A DNA stretch of 64,000 nucleotides from an uncultured Burkholderiales bacterium (GTDB lineage Bacteria; Pseudomonadota; Gammaproteobacteria; Burkholderiales; Burkholderiaceae_C). The notes below the pieces were generated by a model that saw only the letters and a list, made by a program, of their open reading frames with translations, was not told the origin of the DNA and ran no database searches. Made by a program: the position numbers and the translations under genes. How positions within the stretch are numbered: position 1 is the first letter of the stretch; each line of letters opens with the position of its first letter. Below are positions 19,967-30,180 of this stretch, in pieces. Location of the stretch: contig CAIJIT010000049.1 in assembly GCA_903820745.1 (NCBI GenBank), positions 1-64,000 on the forward strand, read 5' to 3'.

Positions 19967-21798
19967 ACCGTCTCCTCGATCTTGGTCGGGTTTTGCACGG
20001 CCAGGCGTTTGCCTATGGCCGCGATGATGAAACGCGCGGTGATCGGTGTACCGTCGTAGTGCAAGATCCGCACCAATCTTGCCGGATCGATGTCGAGCTC
20101 ATTGACCAGCATCGAATGCATCTGCGCGTCACGGTTCTGCTCGACGACGAAGACCTTGTAGTGCGCCGCGATAAAGTCGGGCACCGCCTGCGAAAAGGGG
20201 AAGGCGCAAAGGCGCAAAGCGTCGAGATGGACGCCGTCAACTTCAAGCAGATCGAGCGCTTCGCGCATGGCCGGGCTGGTTGAACCGAAATAGATCACGC
20301 CGCTGCTTGTCGGCTTCAAAGCATTGCGCAACACCGGCTGCGGCACCATATCCGCCGCCGATTTGAATTTCTTCAGCAAGCGCTCCATGTTGTAGATGTA
20401 GTCGGGGCCGCGCTCCGAATACTGTGCGTAAGGGTTGCGGGTCGTGCCGCGAGTAAAGAATGCGCCCTTGGTCGGATGCGTGCCGGGCAAGGTACGCCAG
20501 GGAATACCATCGCCGTCGACGTCCTTGTAACGGCCGAAATCCTTGCCGGCTTCCAGTTCTTCGGCCGTCATCACCTTGCCGCGGTCATAGCTGCGTGCAT
20601 CGTCCCAGACGAAAGGCTTGCTCAAGCGCTGATTCATGCCGATGTCCAGATCGGTCATGACAAAAATCGGCGTCTGCAAGCGATCGGCGAGATCGAGCGC
20701 TGCGGCCGAATGCTCGAAGCATTCGAACGGATCTTCAGGAAAGAGCAGCACATGCTTGGTGTCGCCATGTGAGGCATAAGCGCAGGCAATCAGGTCGGAC
20801 TGCTGGGTACGGGTGGGCATGCCGGTCGACGGGCCACCGCGCTGGACATTGATGATGGTGACCGGGATTTCAGCAAAGTAGGCCAGGCCGATGAATTCTG
20901 TCATCAGCGAAATGCCCGGTCCTGAGGTGGCGGTAAAAGCCCGCGCACCGTTCCAGCCGGCGCCGACCACCATGCCAATCGAAGCGAGCTCATCTTCGGC
21001 CTGGATGATGGCAAAACGGTGCTGCCCGGTGGACGGGTCGATGCGGAATTTCTCGCAATATTTCTGGAACGCCTCGGGAACCGATGACGAAGGCGTGATC
21101 GGATACCAGGCTGCTACCGTGGCGCCGCCATAGATGCAACCCAAGGCAGCGGCGCTGTTGCCATCGGTGAAGATCTGGTTGCCGACCATGTCGGCGCGGC
21201 GCACGCGGATGCCCAATGGCGCTTGCAGATGCTGCTTGACGTAATCACGCCCCAGATGCAAAGCCTTGACATTCGATTCGAGCAAACGCTCTTTGCCCTT
21301 GTATTGCTCGGCAAACAAGGCTTCGAAAACTTCCGCATCGAGGTCGAGCAGCACCGACAAGGCGCCGATGTAGATGATGTTCTTGAACAACTGCCGATGG
21401 CGCGGATCGGTGTAAGCGGCATTGGCGATTTCGGTCAGAGGTACACCGATCACCTGCACATCCTCGCGGAAACTCGAGGCCAGCATCGGCCTCGTGCTGT
21501 CATAGAACAAATAGCCGCCGGGCTCGATCTCGGCCAGATCGGCCGCCCAGGTCTGCGGGTTCATCGCCACCATCATGTCGACACCGCCGCGCCGGCCGTG
21601 ATAGCCTTTTTCGCAGACGCGCGCTTCGTACCAGGTTGGCATGCCCTGGATATTGCTCGGGAAGATGTTGCGGGGACTGACCGGCACGCCCATGCGCATC
21701 ACGGCCTTGGCGAAAAACTCGTTGGCCGAAGCCGACCCCGAGCCATTGACATTGGCAAACTTGATGACGAAATCGTTGACTGCTTCGATACGTTTCAT
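19963..21798 (-). CDS. korA: 2-oxoacid:ferredoxin oxidoreductase, fused gamma-alpha subunit (KorA-like)
   Basis: A 611-residue subunit in which a gamma domain (about 1-190; NVNGSGSASANEFFAKAVMRMG) is fused to the alpha pyrimidine-binding domain (about 215-600; AAWYPITPSSSVPEAF, ATSGPGISLMTEFIGLA and the QRGGPSTGMPTRTQQSD loop). This gamma-alpha fusion is the usual KorA form. It forms the catalytic complex with KorB, encoded next, and the third gene upstream probably passes electrons to a pyridine nucleotide. Both junctions in the operon are ATGA overlaps, implying fixed stoichiometry. Confidence 0.9.
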   Translation of the reverse strand: MKRIEAVNDFVIKFANVNGSGSASANEFFAKAVMRMGVPVSPRNIFPSNIQGMPTWYEARVCEKGYHGRRGGVDMMVAMNPQTWAADLAEIEPGGYLFYDSTRPMLASSFREDVQVIGVPLTEIANAAYTDPRHRQLFKNIIYIGALSVLLDLDAEVFEALFAEQYKGKERLLESNVKALHLGRDYVKQHLQAPLGIRVRRADMVGNQIFTDGNSAAALGCIYGGATVAAWYPITPSSSVPEAFQKYCEKFRIDPSTGQHRFAIIQAEDELASIGMVVGAGWNGARAFTATSGPGISLMTEFIGLAYFAEIPVTIINVQRGGPSTGMPTRTQQSDLIACAYASHGDTKHVLLFPEDPFECFEHSAAALDLADRLQTPIFVMTDLDIGMNQRLSKPFVWDDARSYDRGKVMTAEELEAGKDFGRYKDVDGDGIPWRTLPGTHPTKGAFFTRGTTRNPYAQYSERGPDYIYNMERLLKKFKSAADMVPQPVLRNALKPTSSGVIYFGSTSPAMREALDLLEVDGVHLDALRLCAFPFSQAVPDFIAAHYKVFVVEQNRDAQMHSMLVNELDIDPARLVRILHYDGTPITARFIIAAIGKRLAVQNPTKIEETV

Positions 21799-23636
21799 AC
21801 GGTCTCCGTTGGCTTCCTGCTGCGTGCCGGGGTCTGGCTATCGCGACAATGAGGCCCGGCTTGCGCCGTATTGAGCAGGAATTTCTGCATGTCCCAGGCG
21901 CCAGTCGGGCAGCGTTCGGCACACAAGCCGCAATGCAGGCAGACGTCTTCGTCCTTCACCATCACATGGCCGCTCTTCAGCTCGGTCGACACATACAAGT
22001 CCTGCGCCAGATTGAGTGCCGGCGCCTTCAGGCGCTGGCGCAGATCGGCTTCATCACCGGGTTCGGTGTAGGTGATGCAGTCCATCGGACAGATGTCGAC
22101 GCAGGCATCGCATTCGATGCAGGTGTCGCTATTGAACAAGGTCTGCACATCGCAGTTCAGGCAGCGCTTGGCTTCCTTGAAGGCGGTGGCTGCATCGAAG
22201 CCCAGTTCAACTTCGACCTTGATGCTGGCCAGCGCCATCTCGGCAGCCACCCAAGGCACCTTGAAGCGATGGTCGTTCGACACATCGTTGTTGTAGCTCC
22301 ACTCGTGAATGCCCATTTTCTGCGACATCAAATTGGTCATGGGCGGCGGCCGCTTGGCGGTGTCCTCGCCATGCAGGAAGCGGTCGATCGAGACCGCCGC
22401 CTCATGCCCATGGGCCACGGCGGTGATGATGTTCTTCGGGCCATAAGCCGCATCGCCACCGAAGAAAACCTGGGGGAGCGTTGACTGAAACGTACCAAGC
22501 TTGAGCACCGGCAGGCCCCAGCGATCGAAGTCGATGCCGCTTTCGCGTTCGATCCAGGGAAATGAGTTCTCCTGCCCGACCGCGACCAACACCGTGTCGC
22601 AGGCAATGAAGACGTCAGGGGCGCCGGTCGGCACCAGATTGCGCTGCCCCTTCTCGTCATAGACCGCCGCCACCAACTCGAAAGTCATGCCGGTCAGTTT
22701 GCCGCCTTCATGGGCAAAGCTTTTCGGCACATGGAAGTTGATGATCGGAATGCCTTCGTGAACCGCATCCTCTTTCTCCCAGGGCGAGGCCTTCATCTCG
22801 TCAAAGCCGCTGCGCACGATCACCTTGACGTCGCTGCCACCCAGGCGCCGAGCCGAACGGCAGCAGTCCATCGCGGTGTTGCCGCCGCCAAGCACGATGA
22901 CCCGTGCGCCGACGCTGGTGATATGGCCGAAGGACACCGAAGCCAGCCAGTCGATGCCGATGTGGATCTGTTCTGCGGCCTCCTGGCGGCCGGGAATGAC
23001 CAGATCACGCCCGCGCGGCGCACCGCAGCCAACAAAGACAGCGTCGAACTGCTGGGCCAGCAAGGCCTGCATCGAATCGACGCGCTGCCCGCTGTTGAAC
23101 TTCACGCCCAGATCGAGGATATAGCCGGTCTCTTCGTCGATCACCGACTCGGGCAGCCGAAAGCGCGGGATCTGCGAGCGGATGAAGCCGCCAGCCTTGG
23201 TTTCACCATCGAACACCGTCACTTCATAGCCGAGCGGGGTCAGGTCGCGCGCCACCGTCAGCGAAGAAGGCCCGGCGCCAATGCAAGCGATGCGCTTGCC
23301 ATTCGGCGCTGCGACTGCGGGCATGCGGCTCTTGACCTCGCCCTTCTGATCGGCCGCCACACGCTTCAAGCGACAGATCGCCACCGGTTCGGGCTGGGTG
23401 CCATTGTTCTCCTCGACGCGACCGCGCCGGCAAGCCGGCTCGCAAGGCCGGTCACAGGTCCGTCCCAGCACGCCAGGAAAGACGTTCGAGACCCAGTTGA
23501 CCATGTAAGCGTCAGCGTAGCGCCCCTGTCCGATCAGACGGATGTATTCGGGTACCGGGGTATGGGCCGGGCAGGCCAATTGGCAATCGACAACTTTGTG
23601 AAAATATGCCGGGCCGGCTGAATTGGTGAGTTGCAA
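21795..23636 (-). CDS. NAD(P)-linked FAD/iron-sulfur oxidoreductase (GltD-like, KorC-type electron subunit)
   Basis: A 613-residue protein built like the small subunit of glutamate synthase. The N-terminal Cys-rich region (CQLACPAHTPVPEYI, CDRPCEPACRRG) should bind [4Fe-4S]; IGAGPSSLTVARDL is the FAD Rossmann motif and LGGGNTAMDCCRSARRLGG the NAD(P) one. It ends in a ferredoxin domain with two further clusters (CIECDACVDICP, CLHCGLCAERCP). There is no glutamate synthase large subunit here; instead it precedes korA and korB with ATGA coupling. A comparable subunit gives the Azoarcus evansii 2-oxoglutarate oxidoreductase its NADP activity, so that role is likely. The start is a TTG at 23636 behind AGGAG; no ATG fits. 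Confidence 0.85.
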   Translation of the reverse strand: MQLTNSAGPAYFHKVVDCQLACPAHTPVPEYIRLIGQGRYADAYMVNWVSNVFPGVLGRTCDRPCEPACRRGRVEENNGTQPEPVAICRLKRVAADQKGEVKSRMPAVAAPNGKRIACIGAGPSSLTVARDLTPLGYEVTVFDGETKAGGFIRSQIPRFRLPESVIDEETGYILDLGVKFNSGQRVDSMQALLAQQFDAVFVGCGAPRGRDLVIPGRQEAAEQIHIGIDWLASVSFGHITSVGARVIVLGGGNTAMDCCRSARRLGGSDVKVIVRSGFDEMKASPWEKEDAVHEGIPIINFHVPKSFAHEGGKLTGMTFELVAAVYDEKGQRNLVPTGAPDVFIACDTVLVAVGQENSFPWIERESGIDFDRWGLPVLKLGTFQSTLPQVFFGGDAAYGPKNIITAVAHGHEAAVSIDRFLHGEDTAKRPPPMTNLMSQKMGIHEWSYNNDVSNDHRFKVPWVAAEMALASIKVEVELGFDAATAFKEAKRCLNCDVQTLFNSDTCIECDACVDICPMDCITYTEPGDEADLRQRLKAPALNLAQDLYVSTELKSGHVMVKDEDVCLHCGLCAERCPTGAWDMQKFLLNTAQAGPHCRDSQTPARSRKPTETV

Positions 23637-23774
23637 TGCGGTCTCCTTTGTCTTCGGGTAGCCTGCTTTTCAATCCTCTGCCGCCTATTGCCCATGCGCA
23701 CGCAACCGGCCTCGCAGCCATTGTGCAGTGCTTTCAGCAGCCTGCTTAGCGTAAGTAAAGGCCTCGGCACGAAT

Positions 23775-23788
23775 TTGACATTTATCAA
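23775..23788 (+). promoter_or_regulatory. FNR/Anr-type binding site between the kor operon and the hemerythrin gene
   Basis: TTGACATTTATCAA matches the FNR/Anr consensus TTGAT-N4-ATCAA with one difference. It lies 56 bases upstream of the hemerythrin ATG and 139 bases upstream of the first kor gene, in a divergent gap of 207 bases, so it could serve either side. FNR-type proteins act when oxygen is low, which suits both an iron-sulfur 2-oxoacid oxidoreductase and an oxygen-binding hemerythrin. Confidence 0.6.
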
Positions 23789-23843
23789 CCATTGCCGGCG
23801 GCAGCAGATGTTAGCCTGACTTACCCCCGCCGGAGGAGCCGCG

Positions 23844-24332
23844 ATGAGCAGCAAAGTTCAAGAATCTACCGATTTCGTCGCCTTGGATGCCTGTCATGAG
23901 CAGACCAAGGGTCATTTGATCGACCTGCTCGCAATGCTGCAGCAAATGATGAACTCGGGGATCGACGGCGAAATTCAGGCCAAGGCGGCAGGCATTGAGG
24001 AATTCTTCTCCGGGGCCTCGAGACAGCATCACCTTGACGAGGAAAAGAATGTCTTCCCACCGCTGCTGGACAGCGGCGATGCCGAACTGATCGCGGCGGT
24101 CCGCACCATGCAGCAAGATCATGGCTGGATCGAGGAAAACTGGCTTGAACTTGGCCCCAAGTTGCGCGCGATTGCTGCGGGCAACCATTGGTTCGACATG
24201 GAGGAATTCCAGCAATATGTCGAAGTTTTCAACCAGCTCTGCTCGGACCATATCGCGGTGGAAGAAACGCTGATCTACCCGCAAGCCAAGGCCAGCCTGG
24301 CGCGGCTGAACCGATCGCTGCCAGCAAGCTGA
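23844..24332 (+). CDS. Hemerythrin-domain protein
   Basis: A 162-residue single-domain hemerythrin-like protein, a four-helix bundle with a non-heme di-iron site. Ligand candidates appear in order: H18 (DACHEQ), H63 and E67 (RQHHLDEEKNVFP), H93 (QDHGWIEE) and H136 with E140 or E141 (DHIAVEETLIYP). Such proteins bind O2 or NO or handle iron. It starts at ATG 23844 behind GGAGG. It is divergent from the kor operon and downstream of the FNR-type site, suggesting a role under low oxygen, for example shielding oxygen-sensitive iron-sulfur enzymes; this is an inference. Confidence 0.88.
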   Translation: MSSKVQESTDFVALDACHEQTKGHLIDLLAMLQQMMNSGIDGEIQAKAAGIEEFFSGASRQHHLDEEKNVFPPLLDSGDAELIAAVRTMQQDHGWIEENWLELGPKLRAIAAGNHWFDMEEFQQYVEVFNQLCSDHIAVEETLIYPQAKASLARLNRSLPAS

Positions 24333-24437
24333 CTCTGCCCTGTCGCATCCTGGCAGGGTAAAGCCTGTCGGAAGGGCGCGGTCTCCCGGTGACAATGCCC
24401 GCTTCACGCGCGAGCGCGCCACCTCGAGGGTCACCCA

Positions 24438-25916
<1,479 letters not shown>

Positions 25917-25935
25917 GATTTTTTCACTCAAAGCC

Positions 25936-25971
25936 ATCGAAGAAGCTGTTTTTAAACACAGTTTCTTCGAT
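25936..25971. terminator. Bidirectional hairpin between the POT transporter and the YkgJ-like gene
   Basis: ATCGAAGAAGCTGT (25936-25949) pairs with ACAGTTTCTTCGAT (25958-25971), 13 Watson-Crick pairs and one G-T. It lies between two convergent genes, about 20 bases after the transporter stop and 16 bases after the other. For the minus-strand gene the downstream side contains an A/T-rich run (GAAAAAATCTC); there is no clean T-run on the plus strand. Confidence 0.6.
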
Positions 25972-25986
25972 CATTCCTGCACATCA

Positions 25987-26253
25987 TCAGGGTGTCGTAG
26001 CCGACTCCATCCAGCCCAGCCATTGCATCGCTTGTTGACGGTTCTCACCGCACATCTGCAGTTCAGGTTGCAGCGACAGGCAGACAGCGGGCCGCTCAGG
26101 GCGGCCGAACAACTGGCAGCGGTCTTGCAGGTCGAGCTGAATGCAACGGACGCCAGCCGGCTTGGAGAAACCGTCGATGACCGGCATGCCGGGTATCGGT
26201 GAGCTGATGGAAGGCGCGATGCAACAAGCTGCGCAGTGGTCTCGACAGTGCAT
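25987..26253 (-). CDS. YkgJ-family cysteine-cluster protein
   Basis: An 88-residue protein with five cysteines in the YkgJ pattern: [10 protein letters not shown] near the start, then [21 protein letters not shown] and a late MCG. The family is small, probably binds zinc or an iron-sulfur cluster, and has no firm function. [13 protein letters not shown] after the first Cys cluster is typical of the betaproteobacterial members. No strong RBS precedes ATG 26253, so a slightly different start is possible. It is divergent from mnmG. Confidence 0.78.
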   Translation of the reverse strand: MHCRDHCAACCIAPSISSPIPGMPVIDGFSKPAGVRCIQLDLQDRCQLFGRPERPAVCLSLQPELQMCGENRQQAMQWLGWMESATTP

Positions 26254-26363
26254 CGACTATTGTCATGCAACGCGCAGCCAAGGCCCGGCCCAGCCGGTAA
26301 AATACAGGGTTTGTGGGCTGCGCAGCTGCGCCTCGCCACTCCCGACATACCCAGGTGAAGCCA

Positions 26364-28376
26364 TTGCAATACCCGAAGGAATTCGACGTCATCGTGGTCG
26401 GCGGCGGTCACGCCGGGACTGAGGCCGCCCTGGCCGCAGCCAGGATGGGTTGCCGCACTTTGCTGTTGACCCACAATATCGAGACCCTGGGCCAGATGAG
26501 TTGCAACCCGTCGATCGGTGGCATCGGCAAAGGTCATCTGGTCAAGGAGCTCGATGCCCTGGGTGGCGCCATGGCTGCCGCGACCGATGAAGCCGGCATC
26601 CAGTTCCGAATACTCAACGACTCCAAGGGTCCGGCCGTGCGGGCGACCCGGGCGCAGGCCGACCGCGTGCTTTACAAGGCCGCGATCCGGCATCGCCTCG
26701 AAAACCAGCCGAACCTTTGGTTGTTCCAGCAGGCGGTCGACGACCTGCTGATCGAGTCAGACGGCGTCCAGGAACGCGTGGTCGGTGCGGTCACGCAGAT
26801 CGGCTTGCAGTTCCGCGCTCGTGCGGTGGTGCTGACCGCCGGTACTTTTCTCGATGGCCGCATCCATATGGGTTTGCAGAACTACAGCGCCGGCCGCGCC
26901 GGTGACCCACCGGCAATCAGTTTGTCGGCAAGGCTGAAAGAGCTGAAACTGCCGCAGGGTCGGCTGAAGACCGGCACGCCGCCGCGACTCGATGGCCGCA
27001 CGATCGACTTTTCGAAATGCCTTGAGCAGCCCGGCGACGGCATGGTTGCGGCTGACGGTACGCCGCCCAAACGCACGGTGCCGGTATTCAGTTTTCTCGG
27101 CCATGCGGCCCAGCATCCGGAACAGCGTCCTTGCTGGATCACCCAGACCACGGTGAAAACGCATGAAATCATCCGCTCCGGTTTTGATCGCAGCCCGATG
27201 TTCACCGGCGTGATCGAGGGCGTCGGGCCGCGCTACTGCCCGAGCATCGAAGACAAGGTCAACCGCTTTGCCGACCGCGACAGCCACCAGATCTTCCTCG
27301 AGCCCGAAGGCCTGACAACGCATGAGTTCTATCCGAACGGCATTTCGACCTCCCTGCCCTTCGACATCCAGCTCGCAGCCGTCAGGTCGATTCCGGGTCT
27401 TGAGAACGCGCATATCCTGCGGCCGGGCTATGCGATCGAGTACGATTATTTTGACCCGCGTGAACTGAAATCAAACTTCGAGACGCGTGCGATCGGCGGG
27501 CTGTTCTTTGCCGGGCAGATCAACGGCACGACCGGCTACGAAGAGGCCGCTGCCCAAGGCCTGTTTGCTGGATTGAATGCAGGTCTTCAGGTGCAAGGGC
27601 GCCCGGCTTGGTTGCCCGGCCGCGACCAGGCTTATCTGGGCGTCTTGGTCGACGACTTAATCACCAAGGGTGTGACCGAGCCCTATCGCATGTTCACCAG
27701 TCGCGCCGAGTTCCGGCTACAGCTGCGCGAAGACAACGCGGATGTTCGATTGACCGATTTCGGTCGCGAGCTCGGCCTGGTCGACGATAGTCGCTGGGCG
27801 GCATTCAACCGCAAGCGCGATGCTGTTTCACGTGAAACAGAACGCCTGAAGTCGACCTGGGTGCACCCTGCGATCCTGCCTGCAGTGGACGCTGAGCGTT
27901 TGGTCGGCAAGGCATTGGAACGCGAATATTCGCTGATCGACTTGTTGCGCCGGCCTGGCGTGGTTTTCGACAGTCTCGCCGAAATCGCAGCGATCGCAAG
28001 GCCGGAAGCCGGTGTTTCACGTGAAACACTCACTGCCGAACTGGGTGAGCCGCTGGCTGCCGCGGTGATTGAGCAGATCGAGACCAGCGTCAAATACGCA
28101 GGCTACATCAACAAACAAGTCGATGACGTAGCCCGCGCAGCTCATTTCGAAAAGTTGAAGCTGCCAGACGAACTTGACTATGGTCTCGTGACCGCCCTCT
28201 CCTTTGAGGCGAGGCAGAAGCTGAGCAAGCATAGGCCCGAGACTCTGGGCCAGGCATCGCGGATTTCCGGTGTGACTCCAGCGGCAATTTCTCTGCTGCT
28301 GGTGCATCTGAAGCGGGGCCGCTTCAAGGGTTTCGGCGGCGAAGCTTCAAGCCACCCGATGGCGAGTGCAACTTGA
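26364..28376 (+). CDS. mnmG: tRNA uridine-5-carboxymethylaminomethyl enzyme MnmG
   Basis: A 670-residue FAD enzyme that works with MnmE to modify U34 of certain tRNAs. The FAD motif [12 protein letters not shown] is near the N-terminus, [15 protein letters not shown] and [10 protein letters not shown] are conserved, and the C-terminal helical domain ends in [18 protein letters not shown]. The open frame begins earlier, but TTG 26364, seven bases after AGGTGA, gives the family start (M)[14 protein letters not shown]; a GTG nine bases upstream is less likely. Two perfect parS sites are written into its 3' third (VSRET occurs twice as a result). rsmG overlaps its stop. Confidence 0.96.
   Translation: MQYPKEFDVIVVGGGHAGTEAALAAARMGCRTLLLTHNIETLGQMSCNPSIGGIGKGHLVKELDALGGAMAAATDEAGIQFRILNDSKGPAVRATRAQADRVLYKAAIRHRLENQPNLWLFQQAVDDLLIESDGVQERVVGAVTQIGLQFRARAVVLTAGTFLDGRIHMGLQNYSAGRAGDPPAISLSARLKELKLPQGRLKTGTPPRLDGRTIDFSKCLEQPGDGMVAADGTPPKRTVPVFSFLGHAAQHPEQRPCWITQTTVKTHEIIRSGFDRSPMFTGVIEGVGPRYCPSIEDKVNRFADRDSHQIFLEPEGLTTHEFYPNGISTSLPFDIQLAAVRSIPGLENAHILRPGYAIEYDYFDPRELKSNFETRAIGGLFFAGQINGTTGYEEAAAQGLFAGLNAGLQVQGRPAWLPGRDQAYLGVLVDDLITKGVTEPYRMFTSRAEFRLQLREDNADVRLTDFGRELGLVDDSRWAAFNRKRDAVSRETERLKSTWVHPAILPAVDAERLVGKALEREYSLIDLLRRPGVVFDSLAEIAAIARPEAGVSRETLTAELGEPLAAAVIEQIETSVKYAGYINKQVDDVARAAHFEKLKLPDELDYGLVTALSFEARQKLSKHRPETLGQASRISGVTPAAISLLLVHLKRGRFKGFGGEASSHPMASAT
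27824..27839. other. parS site 1 (inside mnmG)
   Basis: TGTTTCACGTGAAACA is a perfect 16-base palindrome and a standard chromosomal parS sequence, bound by ParB. It lies in frame within mnmG and encodes VSRET. parB is 8 kb downstream. Confidence 0.9.
28013..28028. other. parS site 2 (inside mnmG)
   Basis: A second exact copy of TGTTTCACGTGAAACA, 189 bases after the first and also in frame in mnmG, again encoding VSRET. Confidence 0.9.
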
Positions 28377-29056
28377 GTCAGGCATCGAATCCTCTGCGCT
28401 CGCCGCTGGCGGCTGCAGCCGGGAAACTGGCGCTTGAGCTGAGCGACACGCAGCTCGATTTGTTGCTGGACTACCTGGCCCTGATCGCGAAATGGAACAA
28501 GGTCTACAACCTGACCTCGGTACGCGAGCCGCAAGCAATGTTGACCCAGCATCTCGTCGACAGCATGAGCTTGTTGCCTGCCTTGTGTCGCCATGCCGGT
28601 GGCAAGGCCATGCGCTTGCTCGATGTCGGCAGTGGCGGCGGCCTTCCCGGTGTTGTCATTGCCATCTGTGACCCTTCGATCGATGTCAGTTGCGTCGATG
28701 CAGTGGCCAAGAAAGCGAGCTTCATCAAGCAGGTCGCGGCAGAGCTGCATTTGCCAAATCTCCACGGCCTGCACTCACGCGTCGAGGACCTGAAGGTTCC
28801 CGCTTTCGACCTCATCACCTCTCGCGCCTTTGCTTCCTTGCTTGACTTCACCCAGTTGACGCGCAAACTATTGAAACCAGATGCGATCTGGCTGGCGATG
28901 AAAGGTCAGCACCCGGCTGATGAATTGGCAGCATTGCCCGCGGATCTCGATGTGTTTCACGTGGAACAACTGCAGGTACCAGGACTCGATGCAAAACGCT
29001 GCCTGGTATCGATTCGGTTGAAATCAGTTCACCTCGATCCGGGGCATTGCGATTAA
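28373..29056 (+). CDS. rsmG: 16S rRNA (guanine-527-N7) methyltransferase RsmG
   Basis: A 227-residue SAM-dependent methyltransferase (formerly GidB) that methylates G527 of 16S r[20 protein letters not shown] is the SAM-binding motif, [10 protein letters not shown] and [13 protein letters not shown] are family stretches. The start is a TTG at 28373 that overlaps the mnmG stop (TTGA), implying coupled translation; no in-frame ATG occurs before the conserved core. It carries the third parS site. Confidence 0.95.
   Translation: MSQASNPLRSPLAAAAGKLALELSDTQLDLLLDYLALIAKWNKVYNLTSVREPQAMLTQHLVDSMSLLPALCRHAGGKAMRLLDVGSGGGLPGVVIAICDPSIDVSCVDAVAKKASFIKQVAAELHLPNLHGLHSRVEDLKVPAFDLITSRAFASLLDFTQLTRKLLKPDAIWLAMKGQHPADELAALPADLDVFHVEQLQVPGLDAKRCLVSIRLKSVHLDPGHCD
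28953..28968. other. parS site 3 (inside rsmG)
   Basis: TGTTTCACGTGGAACA; read on the minus strand it is TGTTCCACGTGAAACA, identical to the Bacillus subtilis parS consensus. It lies near the 3' end of rsmG, about 115 bases before parA. Confidence 0.88.
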
Positions 29057-29082
29057 GCTGTCCAAATCAACCAAGTAATCAA

Positions 29083-29853
29083 ATGGCCAAAATCTTCTGC
29101 GTCGCCAATCAAAAAGGTGGGGTCGGCAAAACAACCACCACCGTCAACCTGGCCGCAGGTTTGGCCAAGCTCGGCCAGCGGGTACTCGTCGTTGACCTTG
29201 ACCCGCAAGGCAATGCGACGATGGGCTCGGGCATCGACAAACGCAAGTTGGAGTTGAGCGTCTACGACGTGCTGCTTGAGTCGGCGAGCATTGCCGAAGC
29301 CAGACAGCGCGGTGAAAAATCAGGCTACGACGTTCTGGGCGCGAACCGCGAGTTAGCGGGTGCCGAGGTCGAACTCGTTGATCTGGAACGACGCGAGCGC
29401 CGCTTGAAAGCAGCTCTGGGCGAGGTCAGCAATGATTACGATTTCGTCCTGATCGATTGCCCACCCTCGCTGTCGATGCTGACCCTGAATGGTTTGTGCT
29501 GCGCCCATGGCGTGGTGGTGCCGATGCAATGCGAATATTTCGCACTCGAGGGTTTGTCGGACCTGGTCAACACGATCAAGCAGGTGCATGCCAACCTGAA
29601 CCCCGACCTGCAGATCATCGGCCTGCTGCGCGTCATGTTCGACCCGCGCATCACGCTGCAGCAACAGGTCAGCCAGCAACTCAAGACCCATTTCGGCGAC
29701 AAAGTTTTCGACACCGTGATTCCGCGTAATGTGCGTCTGGCCGAAGCGCCCAGCTACGGCCTGCCCGGCGTGATCTTTGACCCCTCATCGAAGGGTGCGT
29801 TGGCCTTTGTCGAATTTGCTCGCGAAATGGTGCGGCGAATCGATAGCATGTAA
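29083..29853 (+). CDS. parA: Chromosome-partition ATPase ParA
   Basis: A 256-residue ParA/Soj Walker-type ATPase. KGGVGKTTTTVNLAAGLA carries the deviant Walker A motif (residues 11-18), VLVVDLDPQGNATMGSG is the A' motif and LIDCPPSLSMLTLNGL the Walker B region. It binds DNA and, with ParB-parS, moves sister origins apart. It starts at ATG 29083, 26 bases after rsmG. parB is unusually 6.2 kb away rather than in the same short operon. Confidence 0.96.
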   Translation: MAKIFCVANQKGGVGKTTTTVNLAAGLAKLGQRVLVVDLDPQGNATMGSGIDKRKLELSVYDVLLESASIAEARQRGEKSGYDVLGANRELAGAEVELVDLERRERRLKAALGEVSNDYDFVLIDCPPSLSMLTLNGLCCAHGVVVPMQCEYFALEGLSDLVNTIKQVHANLNPDLQIIGLLRVMFDPRITLQQQVSQQLKTHFGDKVFDTVIPRNVRLAEAPSYGLPGVIFDPSSKGALAFVEFAREMVRRIDSM

Positions 29854-29937
29854 TCGGTCCTGGCCGACTGGCCTGCAAACCTCGAGTCCGCCGCTGCAGC
29901 AAAGACGCTAGCAAAGGCAGCCTCGACTCGGTTCAAT

Positions 29938-29970
29938 CCCCCATCTGCACGCCCCCATCTGCACGCCCCC
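29938..29970. repeat. Short tandem repeat of a 14-base unit
   Basis: CCCCCATCTGCACG occurs twice without a gap (29938-29951 and 29952-29965) and is followed by another CCCCC. Too short for CRISPR; likely slippage. Confidence 0.7.
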
Positions 29971-29995
29971 AACCGCTGGGCGGGCCCGCTCCGTC

Positions 29996-30009
29996 TTGAT
30001 AAATATCAT
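29996..30009. promoter_or_regulatory. FNR-like site upstream of the multicopper oxidase operon
   Basis: TTGATAAATATCAT matches TTGAT-N4-ATCAA at 13 of 14 positions when the last base is discounted. It lies 172 bases before the oxidase start, rather far for direct activation, so its meaning is uncertain. Confidence 0.4.
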
Positions 30010-30011
30010 TT

Positions 30012-30027
30012 TTGATCAAGCGATCAA
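30012..30027. repeat. Perfect inverted repeat, possible operator
   Basis: TTGATC (30012-30017) and GATCAA (30022-30027) are perfect inverted arms around AAGC. It resembles an FNR site but the half-sites are too far apart; a different regulator could bind it. Confidence 0.45.
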
Positions 30028-30180
30028 ATTTACGCTGACAGCAAGCAGACAAGGGCCTTGACGCGCTGACTGCTTCACCCCCTAGCCCTACACCCTTGGT
30101 CTCATCAATCGGTTTTAGCGCGACTATTTATTTTCTATTTTAACTATTTTTATTAATTTAAATTAACGAGCCAAATTCCC

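Larger units (their letters stand above)
29854..30180. other. 327-base gap between parA and the multicopper oxidase gene
   Basis: The first half is GC-rich like the chromosome; the second half (about 30001-30170) is strikingly AT-rich. It holds a short tandem repeat (29938-29970), an FNR-like site (29996-30009), a perfect inverted repeat (30012-30027) and probably the oxidase promoter. I see no reading frame worth calling. The abrupt base-composition change may mark the left edge of inserted DNA. Confidence 0.6.

Noticed and set aside
29938..29970. CRISPR-like repeat
   Set aside because: Two adjacent 14-base copies without spacers, and no cas genes.
30012..30027. FNR site
   Set aside because: Half-sites are six bases apart instead of four; kept only as an inverted repeat.
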